Origin: DASVHS01 sp038244815
GTDB taxonomy: Bacteria; Acidobacteriota; Thermoanaerobaculia; Gp7-AA8
Direction: 5' to 3'
Length of the DNA stretch: 64,000 nucleotides
Assembly (NCBI GenBank): GCA_038244815.1
Contig: JBBRTB010000013.1
Coordinates: forward strand, 58,398-122,397
Shown here: one piece after another, positions 41,765 through 51,413 of the stretch
Numbering within the stretch: the stretch's first letter is position 1
Layout: each line of letters starts with the position of its first letter
Position numbers and translations under genes: made by a program
The notes under the pieces: model-generated
Told to the model about the DNA's origin: nothing
Databases searched by the model: none
What the model saw: the letters and a program-made list of their open reading frames with translations, nothing else

Positions 41765-42817
41765 CTACATCAGCTCGTGCATGATCTTGTCGAGCGCTTC
41801 CCGGGACGGCCGGGTGCGCTCGATCGGGAGTTGATGGAGTGGCTCGTCGACCAGATTGAGAAGACTGATGAAGCTCGTCTTCTCGGGCCGCAGATGGACG
41901 AGGCCGGTGAGCATATGGCCGCTCTCCACCGCCTTGTGGAGACGTTGAATGGCCTGCAGCGGGTCGCCCGGATCGTAGTCCTCTTCGAGCTTCCGGAGCA
42001 CGATGCGCGAGCCGTCGTGCATCGTCACTTCGCGGACGGTGCCGGCCTCCTGATCGATCTCGATCTGATCGTAGGAGGGCACGAAGCCGATCTGGTGCAG
42101 CAGTTCGTCGTTTTCCTTCGAGTAGGTATACCCCTTGGTGGAGCCCTCGTGATTGTTGAACGTGACGCACGGCGAGATGACGTCGATCACGGCCAGGCCG
42201 TCGTGGGCGATGGAGGCTTTGAGGATGTTCACCATCTGTTTGGGATCGCCCGCGAATCCACGGGCCACGAATCCGCACCCGAGCTCCACGGCCAGCGCGC
42301 AGAGGTCCATCGGCGGCAGATCGTTGATCACACCGGTCTTGAGCTTCGACCCCTCGTCCGCCGTCGCCGAGAACTGCCCCTTGGTCAACCCGTACACCCC
42401 GTTGTTCTCGATGATGTAGACCATGGGGATGTTGCGGCGGACCATGTGCATGAACTGGCCGAGTCCGATGGAGGCGGTGTCGCCGTCACCGGAGACGCCG
42501 ATGGCCAGGAGCTTGTGGTTGGCCAGCATGGCCCCGGTGGCCACCGCGGGCATCCGTCCGTGGACGCTGTTGAATCCGTGCGAGCGCTGCAGGAAATACG
42601 CGGGCGTCTTCGAGGAGCAGCCGATGCCCGAGAACTTTGCCACCTTCTCCGGCTTCACGTTCATCTCGTAGAACGCGCGGATGATCTGGTTGCTGATGGC
42701 GTCGTGGCCGCAGCCCGCGCACAGCGTCGACCTGCCTCCGGAGTAGTCGGTGGCCTTGAGCCCGAGCCTGTTCTCCTTTGCCGGTTCCGGTCCGATTTTC
42801 AGTGTGCTGTCGGCCAT
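41765..42817 (-). CDS. korB: 2-oxoacid:ferredoxin oxidoreductase beta subunit
   Basis: The 350-residue subunit binds TPP and a [4Fe-4S] cluster. It has LCAGCGHDAIS (Cys33, Cys36), SGIGCSSK (Cys67), the TPP motif GDGDTASIG with GDGD at 110-113, ENNGVYGLTKGQ and a later Cys in VISPCVTFN. It oxidises 2-oxoglutarate or another 2-oxoacid to acyl-CoA with electrons to ferredoxin, as in anaerobic or reductive TCA metabolism. Two bases after korA. Confidence 0.93.
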   Translation of the reverse strand: MADSTLKIGPEPAKENRLGLKATDYSGGRSTLCAGCGHDAISNQIIRAFYEMNVKPEKVAKFSGIGCSSKTPAYFLQRSHGFNSVHGRMPAVATGAMLANHKLLAIGVSGDGDTASIGLGQFMHMVRRNIPMVYIIENNGVYGLTKGQFSATADEGSKLKTGVINDLPPMDLCALAVELGCGFVARGFAGDPKQMVNILKASIAHDGLAVIDVISPCVTFNNHEGSTKGYTYSKENDELLHQIGFVPSYDQIEIDQEAGTVREVTMHDGSRIVLRKLEEDYDPGDPLQAIQRLHKAVESGHMLTGLVHLRPEKTSFISLLNLVDEPLHQLPIERTRPSREALDKIMHELM

Positions 42818-42819
42818 GA

Positions 42820-44721
42820 TCAGTCCTCTCCCTTCGTCACGACGCTCGAACCGCCCGGGTCGTAGGCAACCTTGAGCAGGTTGTGATCCGACTCCATCTC
42901 CAGAACCGATCGGGTGATGAACCGCGCGTCGCAGGGCAGACCGGTGTAGTGAAGAATCTTGCGGATCCTGCCCTGATCGTTCGCCACTTCCAGCCGGATG
43001 AGATCGGCCATCTGGCCGTCGCGATTCTGCTCGACCACATAGACGCGGTCGTGCGCCGCCACGAAGTCCTTCAGTTCCTCGTTGAACGGCAGGGCGCGCA
43101 ACCGGAAGTAGCTCGTCTCCACGTCCGCCTCCGTGCGCAACTGGTGGCGCGACTCCTGGAGCGGAAAGTCGGTCGTGCCGTAGGCGATGAATCCGATCTT
43201 CGCCCCTTTCCGCCGGTCGATCACCGGCTGGGGCACGAACTCCCTGGCCGTATCCAGCTTCTTGCGCAGTCTGTCGACCGTGGCCGTGTAGTCCCCGGGC
43301 TTCTCGGAGTAGCGGGCGAACGCGTCGTGTCCGGAACCGCGGGTGAAGTACGACGCGAACGGATGATCCGTTCCGGGCAGCGTGCGGTAGGCAATGCCGT
43401 CACCGTCGACGTCGTCGTAGCGTCCCCACTTGCCGCCCAGCTCCTTCAGCCGTTCCGCGCTCAGCACTTTGCCGCGGCGGATGGGCTTCTCCGGATATTT
43501 GAACGGGTCGGACATCCAGTTGTTCATCCCCAGGTCGAGGTCGGACAGGACGAAGATCGGGGTCTGGAACATCTCGGCGAGGTCGAGGGCCTCACTGGCA
43601 AACTCGAAGCACTCGTTGACGCTGGACGGCAGCAGCACCATGTGCTGTGTGTCGCCGTGCGAACAGAAGTACGCCTGCAGGACATCGCCCTGCGCGGTGC
43701 GGGTCGGCAATCCGGTGGAGGGACCGACGCGCTGGATGTCCCAGATCACACCGGGAATCTCGGCAAAGTAGCCGAGGCCGATGAACTCGTTCATGAGCGA
43801 GACGCCGGGGCCGGAAGTCGAGGTCATCGAACGTGCGCCTGCCCATCCCGCCCCCAGCACCATGCCCACGGCCGCCAGCTCATCCTCGGCCTGCACCACG
43901 GCGAAGGTGGCCTTGCCGTTCTCGATGCGGTACTGCTTGAGATAGTCGATGAGCGACTCGCAGAGCGACGACGACGGCGTGATCGGATACCAGGTCACGA
44001 CGGTGACTCCGCCGAACATCGCGCCGATGGCCGCGGCGGCATTGCCGTCGATGATGATCTTGCCGGCCGTGGCGTTCATCCGCGTCACGCGATATTTGTT
44101 CTGCGCGGGCAGGCTTGCTTTCGCGAACTCCATGCCTTTGTCGATGGCCTGCACGTTCGGTTCGATGGCCTTCTGTTTCCCCTTGAATTGTTTGGTGATG
44201 GCGTTGACGATTTCGGCGCGCTCGATTCCGATGAGCTCGGCCACGACGCCGACGTAGACCATGTTCGTCAGCAGCTTGCGCAGCCGCGAATCGGTGGTCA
44301 GCTCGCCGGCCAGCTTCGCGAAAGGCACCTCGAAGAACGAGACGTCGTTGCGCATCGACTTGCTGTTGAGCGGTGCGTCGTAGATACACAGCGCACCCGG
44401 CTGCAGCGCCGCCACGTCCTCGGCCGCGGTCTGCGCATTCATGCACACCAAGAGATCGACTTCCTTCTTCCGGGCGATCCAGCCATCCTTGTTCGCGCGG
44501 ATGGTGAACCACGTCGGCAGCCCGGCGATATTCGAAGGAAACATGTTCTTTCCGCTGACCGGCACGCCCATCTGAAAGATCGAGCGCATCAGGACGCTGT
44601 TCGATGATTGCGATCCCGATCCGTTCACCGTGGCCACATGAATGGTCAGGTCATTGGTGGTCGGTTCGCCGGCGGCCGGGGGGGGGTCGAGCACCGCCGA
44701 GGTGCTCTGGGAGTCATTCAC
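42820..44721 (-). CDS. korA: 2-oxoacid:ferredoxin oxidoreductase, fused gamma-alpha subunit
   Basis: The 633-residue subunit is a gamma domain (residues about 28-200, GSGSQSSNSVLMRSIFQMG and AAEDVAALQPGALCIYDAP) fused to an alpha domain (from about 225, FGGVTVVTWYPITPSSSLC, STSGPGVSLMNEFIGL, SDLDLGMNNW). The fusion is typical of KorA in many bacteria. No ferredoxin domain is fused, so an external ferredoxin is needed. AAAGGAG lies 10 nt upstream of ATG 44721. korA and korB are two bases apart and together form the complete oxidoreductase. Confidence 0.93.
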   Translation of the reverse strand: MNDSQSTSAVLDPPPAAGEPTTNDLTIHVATVNGSGSQSSNSVLMRSIFQMGVPVSGKNMFPSNIAGLPTWFTIRANKDGWIARKKEVDLLVCMNAQTAAEDVAALQPGALCIYDAPLNSKSMRNDVSFFEVPFAKLAGELTTDSRLRKLLTNMVYVGVVAELIGIERAEIVNAITKQFKGKQKAIEPNVQAIDKGMEFAKASLPAQNKYRVTRMNATAGKIIIDGNAAAAIGAMFGGVTVVTWYPITPSSSLCESLIDYLKQYRIENGKATFAVVQAEDELAAVGMVLGAGWAGARSMTSTSGPGVSLMNEFIGLGYFAEIPGVIWDIQRVGPSTGLPTRTAQGDVLQAYFCSHGDTQHMVLLPSSVNECFEFASEALDLAEMFQTPIFVLSDLDLGMNNWMSDPFKYPEKPIRRGKVLSAERLKELGGKWGRYDDVDGDGIAYRTLPGTDHPFASYFTRGSGHDAFARYSEKPGDYTATVDRLRKKLDTAREFVPQPVIDRRKGAKIGFIAYGTTDFPLQESRHQLRTEADVETSYFRLRALPFNEELKDFVAAHDRVYVVEQNRDGQMADLIRLEVANDQGRIRKILHYTGLPCDARFITRSVLEMESDHNLLKVAYDPGGSSVVTKGED

Positions 44722-44891
44722 GTCAGTCTCCTTTGTCTGGAGTTGGGCTTGCGATGGGCGAGGAGAGGAAGAGACATCTCGTGCGAGAGCGGCATTTTAC
44801 TCCTTCCGCGGCCTCGTTCCCCAACCCTCACATTGTTCATCAATATCATGAGAATTTTTCGCACCGCGGTTGCAAATCATCCGCTACCGTC

Positions 44892-45128
44892 ATGGCATGA
44901 CGACGCCTGACGATCTCAACCACTCTCTCCAGGCCGGCCAAGGTCGAGAACCTTCGGGATTTCTCGAGCCGCCTGCTCCTGGCCATCCACGGGATCCAGG
45001 AGCGCGATTTCGATGACGGCGTCAACGTCTATGGGCCGGGGACGTTTCTGCATCATCCGGCCGGCAGCTCGCACATTCCGGCGTCGCGGCAGGGCTGCAC
45101 GTTGTTCGTGTTCTACCCCGAAGGTTGA
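44892..45128 (+). pseudogene. Decayed cupin (ChrR-like) gene remnant
   Basis: The plus strand ends in GTFLHHPAGSSHIPASRQG then CTLFVFYPEG and TGA (45126-45128), the typical C-terminus of anti-ECF-sigma ChrR-type cupins, with metal-binding His residues visible. The frame has no start: an upstream TGA is at 44898, and the likely original start ATG (44892 or 44897) is in another frame, so at least one frameshift and a deletion of the first half have occurred. It lies in the korA-plsC intergenic gap (44722-45140). Confidence 0.55.
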
Positions 45129-45140
45129 TAGATTCCGCGC

Positions 45141-45836
45141 GTGTTGCGCACGCTATGGGTTGTTATCTTCGCCATCCCTTCGACGATCTTCTTCAGCATC
45201 GCCACGATGGTGTTCGCGCCGTTCCGGCGGGCGGACGGGCTCGTGGCTACGCTCATCCGCACCTGGGGGCGGTCGATCGTCTGGGCCGCCGGGATCGAGC
45301 TTCACGCGGAGAATCTCGATCTCATCGATCCGAAGCAGCGCTACATCCTCATCGCCAATCATCACAGCTACTTCGACATCCCCTGCATCTTCGCGGCGAT
45401 TCCGCAGCCGATCCGCTTCATGGCCAAGGTCAGCCTGTTCAGGATTCCCATCTTCGGATGGGCGCTGGCGCGCGCGGGATTCATCCCCATCGACCGCAAG
45501 AACCGGCGCACGGCGGTGAAGTCGTTCGATCTCGCCGGCGAGCGCATCCGGCGCGGCAACACCATCGTGATCTTTCCGGAAGAGGGACGCTCGCGGGAGC
45601 TGCAGATGCGCCCGTTCCAGCGCGGCGCGTTCCTGCTCGCTCTGAAGTCGGAGCTGCCGATCGTGCCGGTGGCCATCAAGGGAACCTATGAGGTGATGCG
45701 CGCCGGGACGAAGCGCATCACGGCCGGCCCGGTCACGGTGACGCTGACGCCACCGATCGCCACAGCCGGCCTGTCGGTCCGCGACAAGGACAAGTTGTCG
45801 CAGGAGTCGCGCTCCCGGATCGAGGCCCTTTTGTAG
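45141..45836 (+). CDS. plsC: 1-acyl-sn-glycerol-3-phosphate acyltransferase
   Basis: The 231-residue membrane-associated enzyme has an N-terminal hydrophobic helix, the catalytic NHHSYFDI (H-x4-D) near residue 75, FIPIDRKNRR near 115 and FPEEGRSRE near 150. It makes phosphatidic acid from lysophosphatidate. GTG 45141 is 6 nt after a TAGATT box (45129-45134), so the message is probably leaderless. The last codons (EALL-stop) lie in the perfect inverted repeat shared with selA. Confidence 0.92.
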   Translation: MLRTLWVVIFAIPSTIFFSIATMVFAPFRRADGLVATLIRTWGRSIVWAAGIELHAENLDLIDPKQRYILIANHHSYFDIPCIFAAIPQPIRFMAKVSLFRIPIFGWALARAGFIPIDRKNRRTAVKSFDLAGERIRRGNTIVIFPEEGRSRELQMRPFQRGAFLLALKSELPIVPVAIKGTYEVMRAGTKRITAGPVTVTLTPPIATAGLSVRDKDKLSQESRSRIEALL

Positions 45837-45955
45837 ATGGGGTCAGAGCTTCGGTTCGACACTTTTCTACAAAGGGTGGACATTCGCTCGTCGACGCTCC
45901 ACGCCACGTAGAAAAGTGTCGAACCGAAGCTCTGACCCCATCTACAAAAGGGCCT
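45823..45955. repeat. Perfect 48-nt inverted repeat at the plsC-selA convergence
   Basis: Left arm 45823-45870 and right arm 45908-45955 are exact complements (48 of 48 bases), with a 37-nt loop that itself contains GTGGA/TCCAC. The arms carry the last codons and TAG stops of both convergent genes, followed by GGGGTCAGAGC and ACACTTTTCTAC. Such GGGGTCAGAGC-type hairpins resemble REP elements mobilised by IS200-like (RAYT) transposases. It should also act as a bidirectional terminator. Confidence 0.9.
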
Positions 45956-47297
45956 GGCGGAGGGTGGGGATGTCCTTGCTGAGCACGGTGCGCAGGTCGA
46001 GACGGAACATGCCGTGCTCCACGGTGCCGAGGATCGGCGTGTCCCGGGCCAGAAAGCGCGCGTGCATCTCGGCTGCGTTCCCCGGCACGGCCACGGCGAT
46101 CGAGGGAATCGTCTCGGTCGGAGTCGTCCCGCCGCCGAGGACGGCGCGGGTCTCGATGATGTGCGCAGCGGTACCGCGCGTGATCTCCCCGGCGCGCGCG
46201 CGCAACTCGTCGACCGGCGTCGCCAGCATGCGATAGATGGGAATCACTTCCTCGTGCTTCCCCTTCGCGAACGCGCGCAACGTCGCGCCGATGAGCGCAT
46301 AGCTCTCCTTTCCCACGCGCAGCGCGCGCATGAGCGGATGACGGCGGCATTTCGCTACGAGCTCTTCCGATCCGAGGATCAGACCGCCCTGCGTCGCGCC
46401 GATGAGCTTGTCCGTGGAGCAGGTAACGACGTCGACGCCTTTCGCGATGAGCCCCCGGATCGTGTCGGCCTTCGTGAACCCATACTTCGACAGATCGACG
46501 ACGCGGCCGCTGCCCTCGTCGTACAGGAGCGGCAGCTTTTTCTTCCGCGCCACTTCGACGAGCTGCTCGATCGACGGCGTCTCCGTGAACCCGACGATGT
46601 CGAAATTCGACCGGTGCACGCGCAGGATCGCCGCGGTCTTCTTCGTCGCCGCCTCGGCGTAGTCGCGGGCCCGCGTCCGGTTCGTCGTCCCCACTTCCCG
46701 CAGCTTCGCCCCTCCCTGCTGGATCACCTCGGGAACGCGGAACGAGCCGCCGATCTCGACGAGCTCCCCGCGCGACACGATCACTTCCTTCTTCGCCGCC
46801 ACGGCAGCGAGCAGCAGGAGCGTCCCGGCGGCGTTGTTGTTGACGAGCACCGCCGCCTCGCATCCGAACAGCGCGCGGCAGATGGCGGTGAGATGCTCGT
46901 CGCGCCTGCCGCGTTCGCCGGTGGCGAGATCGAACTCCAGGTTCGAGTATCCGCCGGCGATCCGCTCACCCTCGCCCCAGACCGCGGGATCGATCGGTGA
47001 CCTCCCGAGGTTCGTGTGGATGATGACGCCGGTGGCATTGATGACGCGATGGAGCGTCGAAGCCGTCGACTGGGCGAGCATCGCGCCCACCGCCTGGAGC
47101 GCTCCCGTTTCGTCGAAAGCCGCACGTTCCCCGCGCAGTTTCGTGAGGTACGTCACAACCGCGTCTTTGAGGCGCTCCCGCCCGAACTCGGCGGCCAGCG
47201 CCTGGTACGGCGGCGACGAGAGCAGACGCTCGACCGAAGGGATCGTCCGAAAGTTGTGAGAAGCGGAATCAGGGGCCGCAGCGCCCGCTTTACGCAT
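45942..47297 (-). CDS. selA: L-seryl-tRNA(Sec) selenium transferase
   Basis: The 451-residue PLP enzyme converts seryl-tRNA(Sec) to selenocysteinyl-tRNA. It has the N-terminal winged-helix (SVERLLSSPPYQALAAEFG), INATGVIIHTNLGRS near 86, GGYSNLEFDLATGERGRR, VNNNAAGTLLLL and the PLP lysine region TCSTDKLIGATQGG with Lys297. ATG 47297 is chosen because TACAAT ends 15 nt upstream; longer starts would put the promoter inside the gene. SelB and tRNA(Sec) are not in the window, but the gene indicates that the organism makes selenoproteins. Confidence 0.93.
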   Translation of the reverse strand: MRKAGAAAPDSASHNFRTIPSVERLLSSPPYQALAAEFGRERLKDAVVTYLTKLRGERAAFDETGALQAVGAMLAQSTASTLHRVINATGVIIHTNLGRSPIDPAVWGEGERIAGGYSNLEFDLATGERGRRDEHLTAICRALFGCEAAVLVNNNAAGTLLLLAAVAAKKEVIVSRGELVEIGGSFRVPEVIQQGGAKLREVGTTNRTRARDYAEAATKKTAAILRVHRSNFDIVGFTETPSIEQLVEVARKKKLPLLYDEGSGRVVDLSKYGFTKADTIRGLIAKGVDVVTCSTDKLIGATQGGLILGSEELVAKCRRHPLMRALRVGKESYALIGATLRAFAKGKHEEVIPIYRMLATPVDELRARAGEITRGTAAHIIETRAVLGGGTTPTETIPSIAVAVPGNAAEMHARFLARDTPILGTVEHGMFRLDLRTVLSKDIPTLRQALL

Positions 47298-47311
47298 GAG
47301 GACTTGAGGCC

Positions 47312-47318
47312 TATTGTA
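47312..47318. promoter_or_regulatory. Bidirectional -10 box between selA and the MXAN_5187-like gene
   Basis: TATTGTA reads TATTGT on plus (47312-47317) and TACAAT on minus (47318-47313). The plus start codon is 14 nt downstream and the minus start 15 nt downstream, so the layout is nearly symmetric. Confidence 0.6.
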
Positions 47319-47331
47319 GTCGGAAGCCTTC

Positions 47332-47940
47332 ATGATCAAACAGGACGACGAACTCGACAAGCTCGAGGAATTGATCCGGGTAGTCAAGAACAAGTATGAC
47401 CAGTTCTTCTCCGGGATCCAGAAGATGCCGCCGATGACCGAGCGTCGCGTCGTCGAGTCCTACATTCAGGACATGCACAAACAGAAGATCCGTGACAACG
47501 GGCGCCGCTTCCGGTTCAACACGCTCACGTCGCGATACAACCAGTTCCGTGAGATGTGGGGCCGCAAGATGCGCGAGCGCGAAGAAGGGCCGATCGAGTT
47601 CAAGCGCCGCCAGGCCGCGCTCAGCCAGCCGACCCCTCCTCCCCCCCCGCCCTCCGCGGCGCGGGCCACACCCTCGCGCGTAACGTCCGGAGAGGGCGAT
47701 TCGTATGTAAAGGTAGCGCAGGGCACGAACGGTGAAGATGTCCGAAAACTCTACGAGCAGATCGAGCGCGAGAATTCGAAGCTCGGGAAGGCCAACAGCG
47801 TCACGTTCGAACAGCTCAGCGCCATGGTGGAGAAGCAGTCGGAGATGGTGCGGTCGCGCTACAACGTGAACGCCGTCGCCTTCCGCGTCGAGACCGTCGA
47901 CGGCAAAGTGAAGCTCAAAGCAAAACCACTTCAGGAATGA
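47332..47940 (+). CDS. MXAN_5187-like helical protein
   Basis: The 202-residue protein has an N-terminal helical domain (DELDKLEELIRVVKNKYDQFF, NTLTSRYNQFREMW), a Pro-rich linker (PTPPPPPPSA) and a C-terminal domain (EDVRKLYEQIERENSKLG, VTFEQLSAMVEKQ) typical of a family found in Myxococcota and Acidobacteria. Function unknown. Its stop overlaps the next gene start by ATGA. Confidence 0.75.
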   Translation: MIKQDDELDKLEELIRVVKNKYDQFFSGIQKMPPMTERRVVESYIQDMHKQKIRDNGRRFRFNTLTSRYNQFREMWGRKMREREEGPIEFKRRQAALSQPTPPPPPPSAARATPSRVTSGEGDSYVKVAQGTNGEDVRKLYEQIERENSKLGKANSVTFEQLSAMVEKQSEMVRSRYNVNAVAFRVETVDGKVKLKAKPLQE

Positions 47941-48683
47941 TCATGAAACGAGTTCTCGTCATCGCCGCCGCAACCGCCCTGGTCGCGGGCTGCTCCCTCT
48001 TCCACCGCAATCACAGCGGCAATCCCTACGACCACCCGTTTTACTCGCAGTGGACCACCAGCAACAGCGGTATCGATGTGCAGATCCGCAACACGGTGGA
48101 GGCGCTGCGCACCAATCAGAGATCGGCCCCGCTGCACAATCACCTCGGACAACTGCTCGTGGCGAAGGGATTCCCCAAGGACGCCGAGCGTGAGTTCGAG
48201 CGTGCCGTCAACGCCGACTCGCACTTCTACCAGGCCTGGTACAACCTCGGCCTCATCCGCCAGTCCCGTCAGGATTACACCGGCGCCGAGCGCGCCTACC
48301 ATCGCACGGTTCGCCTCATGAAGGGCCACTCCGAGGCCCTCTTTCAGCTCGGGCTGATCGAGGAAGCACGCAACAACAACGACGCGGCCATCGACTACTA
48401 CGCCAAGGCGCTGCGTCACAACCCAGCCATCTTCGACGTGCGCACCAACCCGCGCGTGCTGGACTCGAAACTGATCGACCTGGCGCTGCTCAAGAACTAC
48501 GAGCGCGATCACGCCCGCCAGGCCGGCAAATTCCTCGGCGCTCCGTCCGACTATGTCCCGCCCGCGAAACCGCAGGTCGAGAAAGCGCCGTCGCCGCAGG
48601 CCACTCCGCAGCAGATCGTGACGCCTTCCGCGCCGGTCACCGAAACGGGCAAGCAGATCGCTCCACCGAAAACGACGACGTAA
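47937..48683 (+). CDS. TPR lipoprotein
   Basis: The 248-residue protein has a lipobox LVAGC after a short basic N-terminus, about three TPRs (PLHNHLGQLLVAKGFPKDAEREF, YQAWYNLGLIRQSRQDYTGAERAYH, SEALFQLGLIEEARNNNDAAIDYY) and a Pro-rich tail. Probably anchored to the outer membrane. ATG 47937 is coupled to the upstream stop; ATG 47943 would also fit. Confidence 0.82.
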   Translation: MIMKRVLVIAAATALVAGCSLFHRNHSGNPYDHPFYSQWTTSNSGIDVQIRNTVEALRTNQRSAPLHNHLGQLLVAKGFPKDAEREFERAVNADSHFYQAWYNLGLIRQSRQDYTGAERAYHRTVRLMKGHSEALFQLGLIEEARNNNDAAIDYYAKALRHNPAIFDVRTNPRVLDSKLIDLALLKNYERDHARQAGKFLGAPSDYVPPAKPQVEKAPSPQATPQQIVTPSAPVTETGKQIAPPKTTT

Positions 48684-48702
48684 AGGCCCCGGCAACCTCT
48701 CG

Positions 48703-48708
48703 TATACT
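48703..48708 (+). promoter_or_regulatory. Leaderless promoter of the aminotransferase-lysS-lolC operon
   Basis: TATACT ends 8 nt before the GTG start of the aminotransferase, the same box and spacing as purC at 24912. Confidence 0.6.
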
Positions 48709-48716
48709 CCCGCCGC

Positions 48717-49879
48717 GTGCAAATCACGTCGATCAAACCAGCGGACCGCGTTACTCCCCTCGGCTTCTCCGACATCGTCAAGATCCGCAACCGCGTCCTG
48801 GAAATGAAGGCGGCCGGACAGAGCGTCCTTCAACTCGAGGGCGGAGAACCGTTCATGCCCACCGCCGACTTCATCAAGAAGGCGATGGTCAAAGCGATCG
48901 AGGACAACCTGACGCGCTACGCTCCGTCGTCGGGCATCGCGCCCCTGATCGAGGCCATCCGCGCGAAGGTCACCGCGAAGAACCACATCGAGGCCGCGGC
49001 GAAGAACATCATCGTCACTTCGGGCGGCGCGCACGGGCTGTTCTGCGCGTTCCAGACGACGGTGAATCCCGGCGACGGCGTGCTGCTGTTCTCACCGTAC
49101 TGGACGCCGATCCGCGATCACATCGCCTTCGCCGGCGGCACGCCGCAGCGCGTGCCGTGGGACGAGGCGCGCGAAACCAGCGACCTCGCTCCGGTGCTCG
49201 GGAAGCACATGACGCCGAAGACGCGGGTCATCTACGTGAACACGCCCTCGAATCCAACCGGCAACGTCCTGTCGCGAACACAGCTCGAGTCCATCGCACG
49301 ATTCGCGACGGAGAACGACCTCATGGCGATCTCCGATGAAGCGTACGAGGATCTCGTCTACGACGGCGAGCACGTGTCGCTGGCGTCGCTGCCGGGGATG
49401 TTCGCGCGCACGATCAGCATGTTCACGCTCAGCAAGAGCTTCGCCATGACCGGCTGGCGCGCCGGCTATCTCGTCGCCGGCGAGACGTTCATGGACTCCC
49501 TGCGCAAGCTCGTGCTCAATTCGATCAACGGCGTTTCGACGCCGACGCAGTACGCGGCCACTGCCGCGATCGGAGCGCCGCCCGGCTACTTTCCGCCGGT
49601 CCGCGAGGAGTATCGCAAGCGCCGGGACATGCTCGTGCGCGGTCTGAACGAAGCGGGATTCCGCTGCCCGACACCGCCCGGCGCCTTCTATCTCTTCCCC
49701 GACGTCCGCGAACGCCTCGGCGGCGACTCGTGGAAGGCCATGGAGATGCTGCTGGAGAAGACGAGCGTCGCTTCCGTTCCCGGCATCGTCTTCGGGCCGG
49801 AAGGAGAAGGACACCTGCGCATGTCGTGTTCGGTGCAGATGGATGTGCTGGAGAGAGCGATCGACGCGCTGAAGAAGCT

Positions 49880-49883
<4 letters not shown>
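48717..49883 (+). CDS. Aminotransferase class I/II (aspartate-like)
   Basis: The 388-residue PLP enzyme has LQLEGGEPFMPTADF, YAPSSGIAPL, SGGAHGLFCAF, NTPSNPTGNV, SDEAYEDLVYDGEH and the PLP lysine motif TLSKSFAMTGWRAGY. It resembles aspartate/prephenate-type aminotransferases. Start GTG 48717 (leaderless). Its stop overlaps lysS (ATGA). The substrate is uncertain. Confidence 0.9.
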
Positions 49884-51385
<1,502 letters not shown>

Positions 51386-51387
51386 AC

Positions 51388-51412
51388 GGGCCTCGGGCCT
51401 CGGGCCTCGGGC
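51388..51412. repeat. 7-nt tandem repeat GGGCCTC between lysS and lolC
   Basis: Three and a half units of GGGCCTC occupy the gap and abut the lolC ATG (51414), leaving no ribosome site. Confidence 0.9.
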
Positions 51413-51413
51413 C

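Noticed and set aside
45823..45955. The perfect inverted repeat as an intact insertion sequence
   Set aside because: Only 37 nt lie between the arms and no transposase is present; a REP-like hairpin or terminator fits better.
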